Below are positions 1 through 8,856 of a DNA stretch of 64,000 nt, in pieces; position 1 is the stretch's first letter; each line of letters opens with the position of its first letter. Under the pieces are notes generated by a model. It did not search any database, was not told the origin of the DNA, and worked only from the letters and a program-made list of their open reading frames with translations. The stretch comes from JANQJA01 sp040880285. GTDB taxonomy: Bacteria; Pseudomonadota; Gammaproteobacteria; Pseudomonadales; Azotimanducaceae. The DNA lies in the NCBI GenBank assembly GCA_040880285.1, contig JBBDIT010000014.1:108770-172769 (forward strand). The letters are read 5' to 3'. The translations under genes were made by a program, and so were the position numbers.

Positions 1-141
1 TGAAGACCTACACCTAACGAAGCCGACGGGATCTCCTTTCGGTGACAGGTCGAGATGCCCACTCACACTCGCAGAGGCGATGACAACAAAGGGCGCCTTG
101 CCGATGAACTTGCCGCAGTGCCTGCCCAGATTATTCAGGCC
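1..141 (-). pseudogene. PPOX-family flavin oxidoreductase remnant, runs off left edge
   Basis: On the minus strand this encodes the core of a pyridoxamine-phosphate-oxidase-like (PPOX) split barrel: HCGKFIGKAPFVVIA, a short turn, then DLSPKGDPVGFV, which is the flavin-binding beginning of PPOX-class oxidoreductases. The frame stays open for more than 100 bases upstream but has no ATG, GTG or TTG there, and it runs into the tail of the neighbouring AraC remnant, so the N-terminus appears to be lost. The rest of the gene, if any, lies outside the window. Family assignment is by motif recognition only. It could be an intact gene with an unrecognised start, but the decayed neighbours favour a remnant. 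Confidence 0.5.
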
Positions 142-230
142 ATCAAAAGTATGGAAACGATACCTGGGAGATTCAGTTCGGTCCGGAATGATTGAACGTC
201 CGGAATCCTTGGCAGATCGAAGCTCGAAAT

Positions 231-561
231 TTACCCCGGTACCGGTGGAAGTACCTCCTTCCCGGACCGCGACTTCGATGGCGTAACCCCGATGTATCGT
301 TTGAACGCGCGGCTGAACGCGGCTTCGGAATCGTAGCCAACATGATCGGCCACTTTCGCTCCTGACTTGAGCTTGGCTACAACGCCTTCAAGGGCAGGTA
401 ACCAGGCACTTGTCAGGTTGGCCGCATAGCCCGGCCGGAAGAATCGGTCCGTGCCGCAGAAGCAGCAGAGCGAAACCGCCACCAACATCGCCCATCACCT
501 TGTCAGCGAATTGCTCAAGCTTGCCCTTGTCCACACCCAATTCTTCTACCGTTGTCGCCAT
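231..561 (-). pseudogene. Chimeric remnant: methyltransferase N-terminus joined to an AraC C-terminal HTH
   Basis: Three pieces lie in a row on the minus strand. From the ATG at 561 to about 456, the product MATTVEELGVDKG... resembles the N-terminus of winged-helix class I methyltransferases. A frame change follows, and about 446-345 reads RFFRPGYAANL...ALEGVVAKL..GAKVAD, the segment that normally precedes the SAM-binding motif VGCG in the same family. Instead of VGCG the frame continues as HVGYDSEAAFSRAFKRYIGVTPS, split here as VGYDSEAAFSRAFKR plus YIGVTPS, which is the second half of an AraC-type DNA-binding domain ending at 231. The junction sits where the two families share a VAD-x-VG-like string, which suggests a deletion between two former neighbours. 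A functional product is unlikely. Confidence 0.6.
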
Positions 562-756
562 GTAAGTCTCCGAATGATCGATGTTTGAAGTCGCTCACAT
601 TAGCGGCCGGGTACAAAGAAGCGAATGACCGGGAGTACGCAATACATGATCGATCGTCCGATAGCCTTGTATGTGTAGCGTGATTGCCAGAAGGTATCTT
701 CGATTGTTGCTGACATGCGAGCGTTTCGCGTTATTACTCGAAGAGGAGATTACTGA

Positions 757-1240
757 ATGGCAACCAGCAAGGAACACTACGAGAAGCTACTCGCGCCCGT
801 TTACTCCTGGATGTTGGGGGGCTTTGAGGCGAGTATCCAAAGGAACAGCAGGTTGTTCGATCGGTATCAGTTGGCGCCCCAGGGCTCAGGTCATGCCGTG
901 GACCTTGGTGCCGGCTGTGGATTTCAATCAATACCACTTCTTATGCGTGGCTACACGGTAACAGCGATTGACCTGAATGAATTCCTGCTGAACCAGTTGA
1001 GAGAGCATGTGCCAGCAACAGCAGCACTGGCAACGTTTACGGGGGATATGCTCCGATTTCGAGACCATGTATGCGACGGTGCAGAACTGGTCGCTTGATA
1101 AGAGCTACTACAGGAAACTGCGCCTGTCGGCTGCATGGGTTGCCAAGGCGCTTGCGGATGCGGGACTTGCCATCGTCAGCTCTGAAATCGAAGACGGCCA
1201 AATCACGATCATCGCATCGAAACCTCACCGGCAATTGTGA
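757..1240 (+). pseudogene. Class I SAM-dependent methyltransferase, internally deleted and frameshifted
   Basis: The frame from ATG 757 gives a normal methyltransferase N-terminus with the SAM-binding motif VDLGAGCGFQ and the acidic strand-2 motif VTAIDLN, up to about GDMLRF near 1066. It then ends early at 1098. In the next frame, from about 1063 to 1240, the sequence YYRKLRLSAAWVAKAL and a terminal GQITIIASKP match the C-terminal end of the same enzyme type. The central part of the catalytic domain is missing between the halves. The start has a usable ribosome site (AGAGGAG just upstream). The substrate is unknown. A single intact small methyltransferase is unlikely because the fold is incomplete in either frame. 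Confidence 0.6.
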
Positions 1241-1514
1241 TCCCGGTCTTAAATCATTTTCTCTTGCTGAGTGCCGTACCCGGTGCGCCTTCTGTTTGCG
1301 ATCAATCCTGGCGTGATGAGCCAAATGTTGACTATCGTTCACCGTGCCGGCATGACGGTGGCGTCGGGGTAGCGTATAAATCCACCAAACGCAAGAAGCT
1401 CGCGCGCCTGTGCAGACACACCTTGTAATTGCACCTGGGGCGAGCTATCACTTCATTTCGATTGGTACTGGTTTAGGCTATCATCAACCCGAAGAGCTGC
1501 TGACAGGGCAAGCC

Positions 1515-1973
1515 ATGGCAACCGACCTCAGGACGTTTCTTGATATCTACGCGCAACCACCCAACGGAAGCTTCACAGATCGTGATAGCTACGAGTTTCG
1601 TTATGGTACTGCCGCACTTCTGATCGCATGCGCCAAGGCAGATCAAAAGCACGATGCGGATGAAGAGAGAGTCATCATCGAGATCCTGAAGGAAACTTTC
1701 GAGCTCTCATCTGCCACACTCGCTTCACTACTCACCATGGCCAAAACAGTCACCGATGATGACCTTACCGCTCTCACCGATCTCGTAAACCAATATTACC
1801 AGGACAGTGACAAACGCTTTCTGCTGGTCAATCTCTGGCGTGTCGCCGATGCTGACGGGCGTATCGATAAGTATGAACAGCAATTTATCCGACGCATAGC
1901 AGCACTGATCAACATGACGACGCAAGACATAAATCAGGCACATGACCAGGCCCGAAATGAAGCAGCGCCTTGA
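1515..1973 (+). CDS. TerB-like (tellurite resistance/DnaJ-N type) helical protein
   Basis: A 152-residue cytoplasmic, all-helical protein. The segment around residues 35-60 (AALLIACAKADQKHDADEE) and the later repeat LLVNLWRVADADGRIDKYEQ carry the paired acidic patches (A-x-A-D-G-x-x-x-x-E) typical of the TerB family, whose members are linked to metal or oxyanion stress and membrane-associated complexes. The precise role here is unknown. The frame is open from 1410, but that upstream part looks non-coding. ATG 1515 follows an AGGGCA ribosome-like site and begins MATDLRTF, so it is preferred. The gene stands alone, between a decayed methyltransferase and a convergent propeller gene. Confidence 0.75.
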   Translation: MATDLRTFLDIYAQPPNGSFTDRDSYEFRYGTAALLIACAKADQKHDADEERVIIEILKETFELSSATLASLLTMAKTVTDDDLTALTDLVNQYYQDSDKRFLLVNLWRVADADGRIDKYEQQFIRRIAALINMTTQDINQAHDQARNEAAP

Positions 1974-2117
1974 AGCTGGGGGCTGTTGTGTACCCGGGGG
2001 ACGCAGACCCGGATTCGAAAGGTACATCGAAGAGAGTATGATCAGATGATCGCTTTTTCAGGCGCTTGATTATGATTCTATTGGCTTGCCGGCCCACTTT
2101 GGCCCCATCACGCTAGA

Positions 2118-3062
2118 CTACTTGATACTGTTCTCAAAGTTCGGATATCGATACTCCAAGGAGTCATCGGTAGATATCTGTCTGGTGGATCCTCTATCAA
2201 TATCGTACAGCATGATCCTGCCGCCATCTGCATAAATGATGCTCTTGTCATCAGGTGAAAAGCTGGTGTACCAGATGATCCGCTCAAAATTCGGCTCTGT
2301 GATTTCCACTTCATTTGTAATTGCGGGAATGGATGCATCAAAATCCGCATAGCAGATTACCGCACCCATATATTCACTCTTAGGCAGATTCTGCATTGTC
2401 TGCTTCATATAAGAAATCTTTGTCTCATCGTGGGACAAACTGACTTTATGGAGGTACATCGGCTCATTGGGATAGCTGATCGGCTCATAATTGGGTGAGC
2501 CCACCGGGTCAGGCGTCATTAGAAAATACTTCTTGCTACCACGTCGCATAAACATGCGCCCATCCTTGAGATGTGAATAACCGAATTCGCGAAAATACTC
2601 AGGGTCATTCGGGTCAGAAAGCATCTCTTCGTCACCCGGCTTGGCAGTAGGGGACGTGCGCCAAATTTTTACGCGGGAATAGTCGCCTGGTTGGCCACTT
2701 AGGTTGGTAATGCGCCACCAGGTAATACGATTGGTGCCATCACGGGTCCAATGTAGATTACCATTGAAGTCATCGTCACCCGTCAGCTCCCGCACATTGC
2801 TAGAATCGGCATTCATCACACAGATTTTTGAACGCCATAGTGCGACGTCACCGGTTTTCTTATCTGCCTCGTTCGTCACCCTGAAGAAGGCAATCATGTT
2901 GCCATCCGGACTGGTGATCGGCTTGTAGTCGTTGAATTCCGATTCCGCCATGTAGGTAATCGTCGACGCATCACCATCACTCGTCGTACGCGCCAGACGG
3001 CGGCCTTTCTCTGCTGAATAAACTGACGCCCACCAGGTTACTGTGTCCGGATTTACCGCCAT
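2118..3062 (-). CDS. TolB/PD40-type beta-propeller protein without signal peptide
   Basis: A 314-residue protein with repeats of the PD40/TolB type: ITSPDGNMIAFFRV, LHWTRDG, VSLSHDETKISYMK and TSFSPDDKSIIYADGG each give the S-P-D-G/D-x-x-x-I-x-Y/F signature of a propeller blade. Such folds usually bind proteins or act as lyase-like scaffolds. No signal peptide or membrane segment is seen, so it is probably cytoplasmic. Some oligogalacturonate-lyase-like proteins look similar, but I see no decisive catalytic motif. The ATG at 3062 has a good ribosome site (TTGAGGAG). The gene is monocistronic and divergent from the serine hydrolase at 3458. Confidence 0.7.
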   Translation of the reverse strand: MAVNPDTVTWWASVYSAEKGRRLARTTSDGDASTITYMAESEFNDYKPITSPDGNMIAFFRVTNEADKKTGDVALWRSKICVMNADSSNVRELTGDDDFNGNLHWTRDGTNRITWWRITNLSGQPGDYSRVKIWRTSPTAKPGDEEMLSDPNDPEYFREFGYSHLKDGRMFMRRGSKKYFLMTPDPVGSPNYEPISYPNEPMYLHKVSLSHDETKISYMKQTMQNLPKSEYMGAVICYADFDASIPAITNEVEITEPNFERIIWYTSFSPDDKSIIYADGGRIMLYDIDRGSTRQISTDDSLEYRYPNFENSIK

Positions 3063-3457
3063 GACTTACTCCTCAAATGCTCTGCGATCCTACTGACGCT
3101 ATCCTGCCAGCCAGAGGTAGTTCTGCAATCCCTATCGAAATTGCAATTGGACTCGAAACTGTACACGCATGAGAAACATTGACCAGCTTCGATCGGTCAG
3201 GTGACCATCGCCTTACTCTCTTGTTGCACGGAGGACGTGGAAGCGGTAAGTATCCCGGAGCCCTGCGTCTACAGATCAGACAAAAAATAATAAGCCTGGG
3301 CGTAGTTCATGTCAACAAACATCTCTTAATATCTTATATACAAGGATAAATATACTCTGGACACTTATCGCTATATATACTGAATAATGAATAGATAAAT
3401 GATAATGTCGGATTGTCCTACTTGACTTACTTTGCATCCGCGTAGAGGGGTGAATTT
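3063..3457. other. AT-rich divergent intergenic region
   Basis: This separates the leftward propeller gene from the rightward serine hydrolase, so it should hold both promoters. The right half is strongly AT-rich (around 3330-3410, with TATATATAC and several TAAT tracts). No RNA gene, repeat array or convincing coding frame was seen. Confidence 0.5.
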
Positions 3458-4654
3458 ATGAAATACTTGCTGGCTTTTGCCTTGATTTGCAACGCAATGA
3501 TGACACACGCCAATGATGCCTGGCTTGAGGCCGGCCTCACCGAAGCGGGGCGAGAGGAAATCAGATCCGCATTTCGCACCGCCATTGCGGAAAGCATGAT
3601 CGCTGGAGGCGGCCTGGTACTTTACAAAAACAACAGAGAAATTTTCAAGGAAGCATTCGGCTACGCAGACATCGCATCCAAACGATCTTTCAAGGTCGAT
3701 ACGGTTGCGCACCTTGCCTCAACCTCCAAACCCCACACCTCCACTTTAATCATGATGCTGGTCGATGATGGACTGATTGACCTCGACAAGCCCGTGTCTG
3801 AGTACGTCTCCGAAATCGAGGACATCCGCCTACAGGAAACAGAAGAATTTGTTGGCGTGCCCACGATGCGGCAGCTTTTGTCACACACAGCCGGATTTGA
3901 TGGCCTTGGAGAAATAGGATACGGCCGCATGGCCCCTCTCATCTTCCCTTACAATAACTTTGCTGAGGCCACCGAGGCCATCGCGGACCACGGCCTGGCG
4001 CGAGCACCGGGCACTGCCTACAGGTACACGCAACTCGGCATGGTGGTCGCTGTACATGTTGCCGAAACAGTGAGCGGAAAAGACTGGGAGACCCTGTTCC
4101 AAGAACGTCTGGCTGGCCCGATAGGAGCACGACATTCAACCTGGTACCCCTCACCAGATATATTAGACAATATGGCAACACGTTATAACTTTCGAGATAA
4201 CAAACTCGTGGCGGTCGGTCCCAGGAATCCGAGGAGAAAGGGGCTGCCGATCGATCCCGCAGCGAGCCTCGTGGCCGATATGGACGGTGTCGCCCGACTG
4301 TTTCTCCTGCATCTTAATGAAGGCGAATTCAATGGCAAGCGACTCCTGTCTCATCAATCCGTCAAGGAAATTCGAACACTGCAGCCTGCCGCGGTTGATT
4401 ACGGACTTGGCATGAATCTCGGTTGGTCCCCCGATAATGGCTCTGGTCCTATTATCCGGCATGGAGGCGCTGCCGGAACAAACGCGTGGGCCGACTTTGA
4501 GCTCGAAGTCGTAGGCGTGGTTTTTGTTCAAACACCGTCTCGGCAAATACCACGTTGGTCCCAGCTAATTTATGATGCACTTTACACTGCAGGTGTCAGT
4601 CGTCGGGATGAGGTCATGCGCCGCAACCTATCCGGTGGAGAGGTTGCACAATAG
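3458..4654 (+). CDS. Secreted beta-lactamase-family (class C/DD-peptidase-like) serine hydrolase
   Basis: A 398-residue protein with a short signal peptide (MKYLLAFALICNAMMTHA). The catalytic SxxK motif is S88-T-S-K91 in LASTSKPH, followed by the family landmarks LLSHTAGF and, near the C-terminus, the HGGAAGTN loop that replaces the K-T-G motif. The usual Y-x-N motif reads Y-T-Q (YRYTQLGM), as in many esterase members. It is therefore more likely an esterase or amidase of the class C beta-lactamase superfamily than an antibiotic-hydrolysing enzyme. Location is presumably the periplasm. The ATG has an AGGGGTG ribosome site. It is followed after 15 bases by an enoyl-CoA hydratase, so the two are probably co-transcribed. 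Confidence 0.85.
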   Translation: MKYLLAFALICNAMMTHANDAWLEAGLTEAGREEIRSAFRTAIAESMIAGGGLVLYKNNREIFKEAFGYADIASKRSFKVDTVAHLASTSKPHTSTLIMMLVDDGLIDLDKPVSEYVSEIEDIRLQETEEFVGVPTMRQLLSHTAGFDGLGEIGYGRMAPLIFPYNNFAEATEAIADHGLARAPGTAYRYTQLGMVVAVHVAETVSGKDWETLFQERLAGPIGARHSTWYPSPDILDNMATRYNFRDNKLVAVGPRNPRRKGLPIDPAASLVADMDGVARLFLLHLNEGEFNGKRLLSHQSVKEIRTLQPAAVDYGLGMNLGWSPDNGSGPIIRHGGAAGTNAWADFELEVVGVVFVQTPSRQIPRWSQLIYDALYTAGVSRRDEVMRRNLSGGEVAQ

Positions 4655-4669
4655 AATGGGAGGGTAGAT

Positions 4670-5470
4670 ATGGCACTGGCAGTTGAAAAACTCAGCGAAG
4701 TCCTATGGAAACAAGCCGATGGCGTTGCCACATTGACGCTGAACCGACCGGAAAAGCGCAACGCGATTACAGGGGTCATGTTGGCGGAACTGATCTTTGC
4801 CCTCGAACATTGCGAGACAGACAAGAGCATTCGCACCATCATTTTGCGTGGTTCAGGCAAGGGTTTTTGTCCAGGCGATGATCTTGGTGGTATGGGCCAA
4901 CCATCCGCTGAGCTGCTTGAGGCGCTTCGCCATTCGCCTTCTCACGCTGAACTACAGCGCTGTTTGCGCGAACTGCCGAAGCCAACCATCGCAGCAATGC
5001 ACGGCTTCGCTTTTGGTGTCGGCCTCGATCTGGCCATGGCTTGCGACTTCAGAATTGCTACCGATGGTATGCAGATTCGCGACCAGCGCGTAATGGAGAG
5101 AGGTATGCATGCCCTCACGGGTTGTGCCTGGTTCCAGCCAAGAGCGATTGGTCTAACGCGGGCACTGGAGTTTCTGATTCTTGGTAAACCTTACACGGGT
5201 AAACAAGCTGCCATAGCAGGAATGGTTACAGAATCTGTACCCGAACCAAACTTTGATGCCCGCGTCCATGAACTCGCATTGCTCCTGGCAAAGGCACCTA
5301 CCAAAGCAATCGGTCTTATGAAGCGACAGATTTATAACGGCCAGAACATGGGACATGGTGAATTTATGGAGTTTGCTGCACCGTTGATGCGCGAGGTGGA
5401 GATCAAGGACAGGAAAGAAGGAATCAGCGCATTTCTCGAGAAAAGATTACCCCGGTTTACAGGCGAATAA
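4670..5470 (+). CDS. Enoyl-CoA hydratase/isomerase family protein (crotonase)
   Basis: A 266-residue cytoplasmic crotonase-fold protein. NRPEKRNAIT and GSGKGFCPGDDLGGM form the CoA and oxyanion-hole region, and GFAFGVGLDLAMACDFRIA is the second oxyanion loop. The first catalytic glutamate position of classical hydratases reads D in GLDLAMACD, and the second region (QRVMERGMH) is divergent, so the reaction (hydration, isomerisation or other) cannot be fixed. It has a strong ribosome site (GGGAGGG) and follows the serine hydrolase by 15 bases, which suggests that an esterase releases a carboxylic acid that is then metabolised as a CoA thioester. It is convergent with the DUF1501 gene. Confidence 0.85.
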   Translation: MALAVEKLSEVLWKQADGVATLTLNRPEKRNAITGVMLAELIFALEHCETDKSIRTIILRGSGKGFCPGDDLGGMGQPSAELLEALRHSPSHAELQRCLRELPKPTIAAMHGFAFGVGLDLAMACDFRIATDGMQIRDQRVMERGMHALTGCAWFQPRAIGLTRALEFLILGKPYTGKQAAIAGMVTESVPEPNFDARVHELALLLAKAPTKAIGLMKRQIYNGQNMGHGEFMEFAAPLMREVEIKDRKEGISAFLEKRLPRFTGE

Positions 5471-5625
5471 GAAGTCGACCAGCCCTCGGCAGATAGCACT
5501 TCTTGGGACGATGATGCCTCAAAATGCGCATCTCGTCACCAGGACAATGTGCATCATTAGGACTTACGTTAATTCCATAGCGATATTGCGGCCTAATTAA
5601 ATTGAAGAAATCGGCGGTGAGTCGC

Positions 5626-6813
5626 CTAGACAATGGCGTTGAGGGGAGCCACATTACCGGAGTTCGGGAAAATAGTTTCATCGAGCAATTCCGCGGGAAT
5701 ACCCAGGTGCTCTCCAAGCACTGCCTTGAAGATACTGCGCTGGTCAATAGTTGCTCGAAGGTCCCTGCCATCCAACAGTTGGTCTGGACCGAGCCCGGGC
5801 CAGTCGGAAATCACGCGCCCGCCCTTGACCGCACCACCGAGCAAGAACGCGGCACCACCCACACCGTGATCCGTTCCCCGGGTTCCGTTCATGGCAACGG
5901 TCCGCCCGAATTCGGTCACTACAAGTACAACCGTGTGGTTCCACACAGGTCCAAGATCGCTCTTGAGCTTGACGAGAACCTTGTCAAGGGCAGTAAGGCG
6001 ATTTGCCAGACTACCCGCACCCGTTCCCTGGTTGGCATGGGTATCCCAGCCTCCACTTTCAAGTACCGCAAACTGTGGACCCTTCGCATGAGTAAGGAAA
6101 CTCGTGGCAGACTCGGCGAGCTGCCCCAGCGCAGAGCGACGAATCGAGCGCTCTCCTTGTTCATCGCCAAGCATGCTTTCTGTTGCCATCATCAATCGAA
6201 GTCTTGGCCCTAGCACTTCATCTGCATTATAAAGATCAAGCACTCGCGCCATTGTATCATCGTTAGGCTCCGGAAACTTGTCTGGTGCCCAACTACTAAC
6301 AGATTTTTCGCCCCGTAGTACCAATGGTACAGATTGGCCGAAAGCCATCGCCAAATGCTCAAATTCATTGCTATCGCCAATCGTCTCGATGGCACGGTAC
6401 AACCAGCCATCACGCAGGGTATGGGGCTCTAATGCTCCGGATTCGAGCACGCTTTGCGCATCAAAATGCGACCTACCATTATATGGTGGCGCTGTGCCCG
6501 CAACCGCCACCATTTCACCAGCCTCGAACAGATTGTGCAGGCCCGCTAGACTCGGGTGCAAGCCAAAGAAGCCATCAAGATCAAATACACCCCCGGATTC
6601 ATTGGGCGGGGGTAGAGCCAGCTTACTCCGACCACTTCTATAGTGCCTGTCTGCATAAGGTGGCAGTGCCGCGAGCCCGTCCATACCCCCGCGTAGAATC
6701 AACAGGATGATCCGCTTGCGCTCATCCTTATTGCTTGCGAACGCAAGACCGGGAACCGAGAGTGCGAGAGAAGCAAGAGTACCGTTGGCAAGGAATTCAC
6801 GTCGACTGAGCAC
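5626..6813 (-). CDS. DUF1501 protein, Tat-exported
   Basis: A 395-residue member of the DUF1501 family, related to the alkaline-phosphatase/sulfatase fold. The N-terminus carries a twin-arginine signal (SRREFLANGT then a hydrophobic stretch ending GLAFA), so it is exported folded. Family landmarks visible are LRGGMDGLAALPPY near residue 40, SGGWDTHANQG near 255, and VTEFGRTVAMNGTRGTDHG near 310, the last holding the conserved D-H-G. The start is GTG at 6813, six bases after a GGAGG site that overlaps the stop region of the upstream DUF1800 gene, so the two genes are coupled. The substrate of this pair is unknown. Confidence 0.88.
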   Translation of the reverse strand: MLSRREFLANGTLASLALSVPGLAFASNKDERKRIILLILRGGMDGLAALPPYADRHYRSGRSKLALPPPNESGGVFDLDGFFGLHPSLAGLHNLFEAGEMVAVAGTAPPYNGRSHFDAQSVLESGALEPHTLRDGWLYRAIETIGDSNEFEHLAMAFGQSVPLVLRGEKSVSSWAPDKFPEPNDDTMARVLDLYNADEVLGPRLRLMMATESMLGDEQGERSIRRSALGQLAESATSFLTHAKGPQFAVLESGGWDTHANQGTGAGSLANRLTALDKVLVKLKSDLGPVWNHTVVLVVTEFGRTVAMNGTRGTDHGVGGAAFLLGGAVKGGRVISDWPGLGPDQLLDGRDLRATIDQRSIFKAVLGEHLGIPAELLDETIFPNSGNVAPLNAIV

Positions 6814-6816
6814 AAC

Positions 6817-8271
6817 TTACCTCCACTGGAATTGAGGAGACGAAATGAGAAGAGCAAGCCCCTGGGCGGGACTTTCTGCGCGAGAAATCGTTCGAAAGAG
6901 CACAGGCTCTGTATCGGCATCAAGCATTACTGAGGCTACGTCCATCACATTGATTCGATTGCCAAGGCGCCTGCCCAAAGCCACCCCCCACTCGATTCGT
7001 TGCTTTAGTGCCGCAGGAGATCCCCAGTACTCATTGGTGTCTGGCCAACCAGCAGGTGATGGCGCTGTAAATGGCATGTGGTTCATGGTCCCAAGCACAT
7101 TCTCCGTTGCCTCTCGACGTGTCGATAGCCGAGGCAGCTCCAGGCCGCGCCAAGTTGATACCACTAACTCATAAGGCGACTTCAGCTTTTTGTTAGCGGG
7201 CTCCCATGCGCTTGTCAAGGCTAGCACTGCCTTATGGACGGTCGGCAGGTGACCATCAGACTTTATGAAATAATCAGTGAGATATTCAATATCTCGGAGT
7301 GCGGGCGTGTCGATCGAAAAATGACGGACCAGTTTCGTCGCAATAAAGCGAGCAGTAGCAGGATGGACTGACAGATCCTTGAGTGCATTGATCGCTTGTT
7401 TGGCCCCGGGTTCTTTATAGGTCTTGTCAAGCAGCGTATGTGCACCTGGTTCATGCATCGCTTCAACGAAAGCGAATTGGCCAGGTTTTACATCCAGGCG
7501 TGCCATTTGTGGGGTACCTACGGTCCAACCGGTCAAGATGGCCGCAAGTGCTGTCACATCTTTCTGGGTATAGCCACCATCAGCACCCAGGGTATGTAAT
7601 TCGAGCACCTCCCTTGCCAGATTCTCATTCAAACCAGCCTTGCGCCGCCTACCTACTCTTGAACGTGGACCGATCGATTGGGCATTGTCCAGATAAAGCA
7701 GCATGACCGGGTTTGATACGACTTTGACCAGCATCTGTGCAAAATAACCATCAAGTGAAGAGCGTATGGCTTCATTTTCAAACGAGGCACAGGCAGAAAT
7801 GATCTGTTGCCGACCTGCTTGTGAAACAGAGAAATGATTGGACCAGAACCAGGCAAGCCGCTCTTTGACTGGCGCTGTGGTGTTGATGGCCTGTTCAAAT
7901 CGCAAGTCGAGCGTATCACGCAGCGCATCCTGGATCTCATGGCGATAGCGGCGCTGCTCGTCTTCGATTACGCTTGCCGCGTCTTCGCGGCCACTCATCC
8001 TGCGCTGCGCCTGGCGCCGTGCTTGTTGCCGTGACTGGTTCCGGGAAATTTGCACCGCAGTATCGGGCATTCCCGCTATTTCAACCGAATGATTAGCCGA
8101 CGCCTGATCAACAACCCAACCAACCGGATCATTTCCAATTGCCTGTAAATCCTGCCTTGAACCACCAAGCCCGAAATGGCTCGCTGCACGATAGCTTGTC
8201 AATGCTGTCATGGGTGTTCCACCGATATTTGACAGACTTGCCCTGAACTTATCGAGTATCCACCTGAACAT
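6817..8271 (-). CDS. DUF1800 family protein
   Basis: A 484-residue DUF1800 protein. Hallmarks are SHFGLGGSRQDL near the N-terminus, LAWFWSNHFSVS around residue 140, a conserved LNENLAREVLELHTLG block, and the KTYKEPGAKQA / FIATKLVRHF region. The stop codon lies inside the ribosome site of the DUF1501 gene. This DUF1800-DUF1501 order is a recurrent pair in proteobacteria and planctomycetes with no assigned biochemical function. No clear signal peptide is present at the chosen ATG. An internal ATG at 8211 (MTALTSYRAASHFGLGG) would fit the family start better, so the first 20 residues are uncertain. Confidence 0.85.
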   Translation of the reverse strand: MFRWILDKFRASLSNIGGTPMTALTSYRAASHFGLGGSRQDLQAIGNDPVGWVVDQASANHSVEIAGMPDTAVQISRNQSRQQARRQAQRRMSGREDAASVIEDEQRRYRHEIQDALRDTLDLRFEQAINTTAPVKERLAWFWSNHFSVSQAGRQQIISACASFENEAIRSSLDGYFAQMLVKVVSNPVMLLYLDNAQSIGPRSRVGRRRKAGLNENLAREVLELHTLGADGGYTQKDVTALAAILTGWTVGTPQMARLDVKPGQFAFVEAMHEPGAHTLLDKTYKEPGAKQAINALKDLSVHPATARFIATKLVRHFSIDTPALRDIEYLTDYFIKSDGHLPTVHKAVLALTSAWEPANKKLKSPYELVVSTWRGLELPRLSTRREATENVLGTMNHMPFTAPSPAGWPDTNEYWGSPAALKQRIEWGVALGRRLGNRINVMDVASVMLDADTEPVLFRTISRAESPAQGLALLISSPQFQWR

Positions 8272-8856
8272 CTTTGGAAGTCAAATGTTGACCAAGATTT
8301 TCCAAATGTACACATATTACGTCTAGCATACGCTGACTTTCATAGATCCGTTGGTATAAAGCTACACCCTATTACACCTGGGGTAGAGCTCCGGCAAACA
8401 CGGTAACTACCAACAAAGGCAGATTGGTTTTCAACTGGCAACAACCCATTCGAAATAAGTACGCACCCCTGAATGGTAGATTCTCGAGAGACAAGGTAAC
8501 CCGGGGAGATTGATCACCGAGAGGCAACACAAAGACACCGCCAAGTGCTTCACTTCTTCACTAGCTGATAGTATAGGATACGCGTAGTGAAAATAAATCC
8601 GAAATTACCCTTGATTAATTGCCTATTATTCATTGCCTATATCCATTGGACACGATCGGAAATAGGGTGTAGCTTATATCGTAGGATTGTTAATTTCTTT
8701 TATTTTAATAATATCGGTGGTTCTTTCTATCGTTCCGGTAACGTGTCTGCCGGCACATATGTTGAAACGAAAGACTCCGGGTTATGGCGCCAAAGCGTAT
8801 TTGCTCTGCTCGCCCAGGACATCAAAACGACATCTTTGAGTAACAGGAAATAGCAA
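8272..8856. other. Divergent intergenic region
   Basis: This holds the promoters of the leftward DUF1800-DUF1501 operon and the rightward DUF3604 gene. The part around 8600-8730 is AT-rich. An 88-codon frame at 8587-8853 lacks a ribosome site and any recognisable protein character, and I regard it as non-coding. No RNA gene was seen. Confidence 0.45.

Noticed and set aside
1410..1514. N-terminal extension of the TerB-like frame
   Set aside because: The extension lacks TerB features, and ATG 1515 has a ribosome-like site.
8587..8853. 88-codon open frame before DUF3604
   Set aside because: No ribosome site and low-complexity AT-rich composition; it fits a promoter region.
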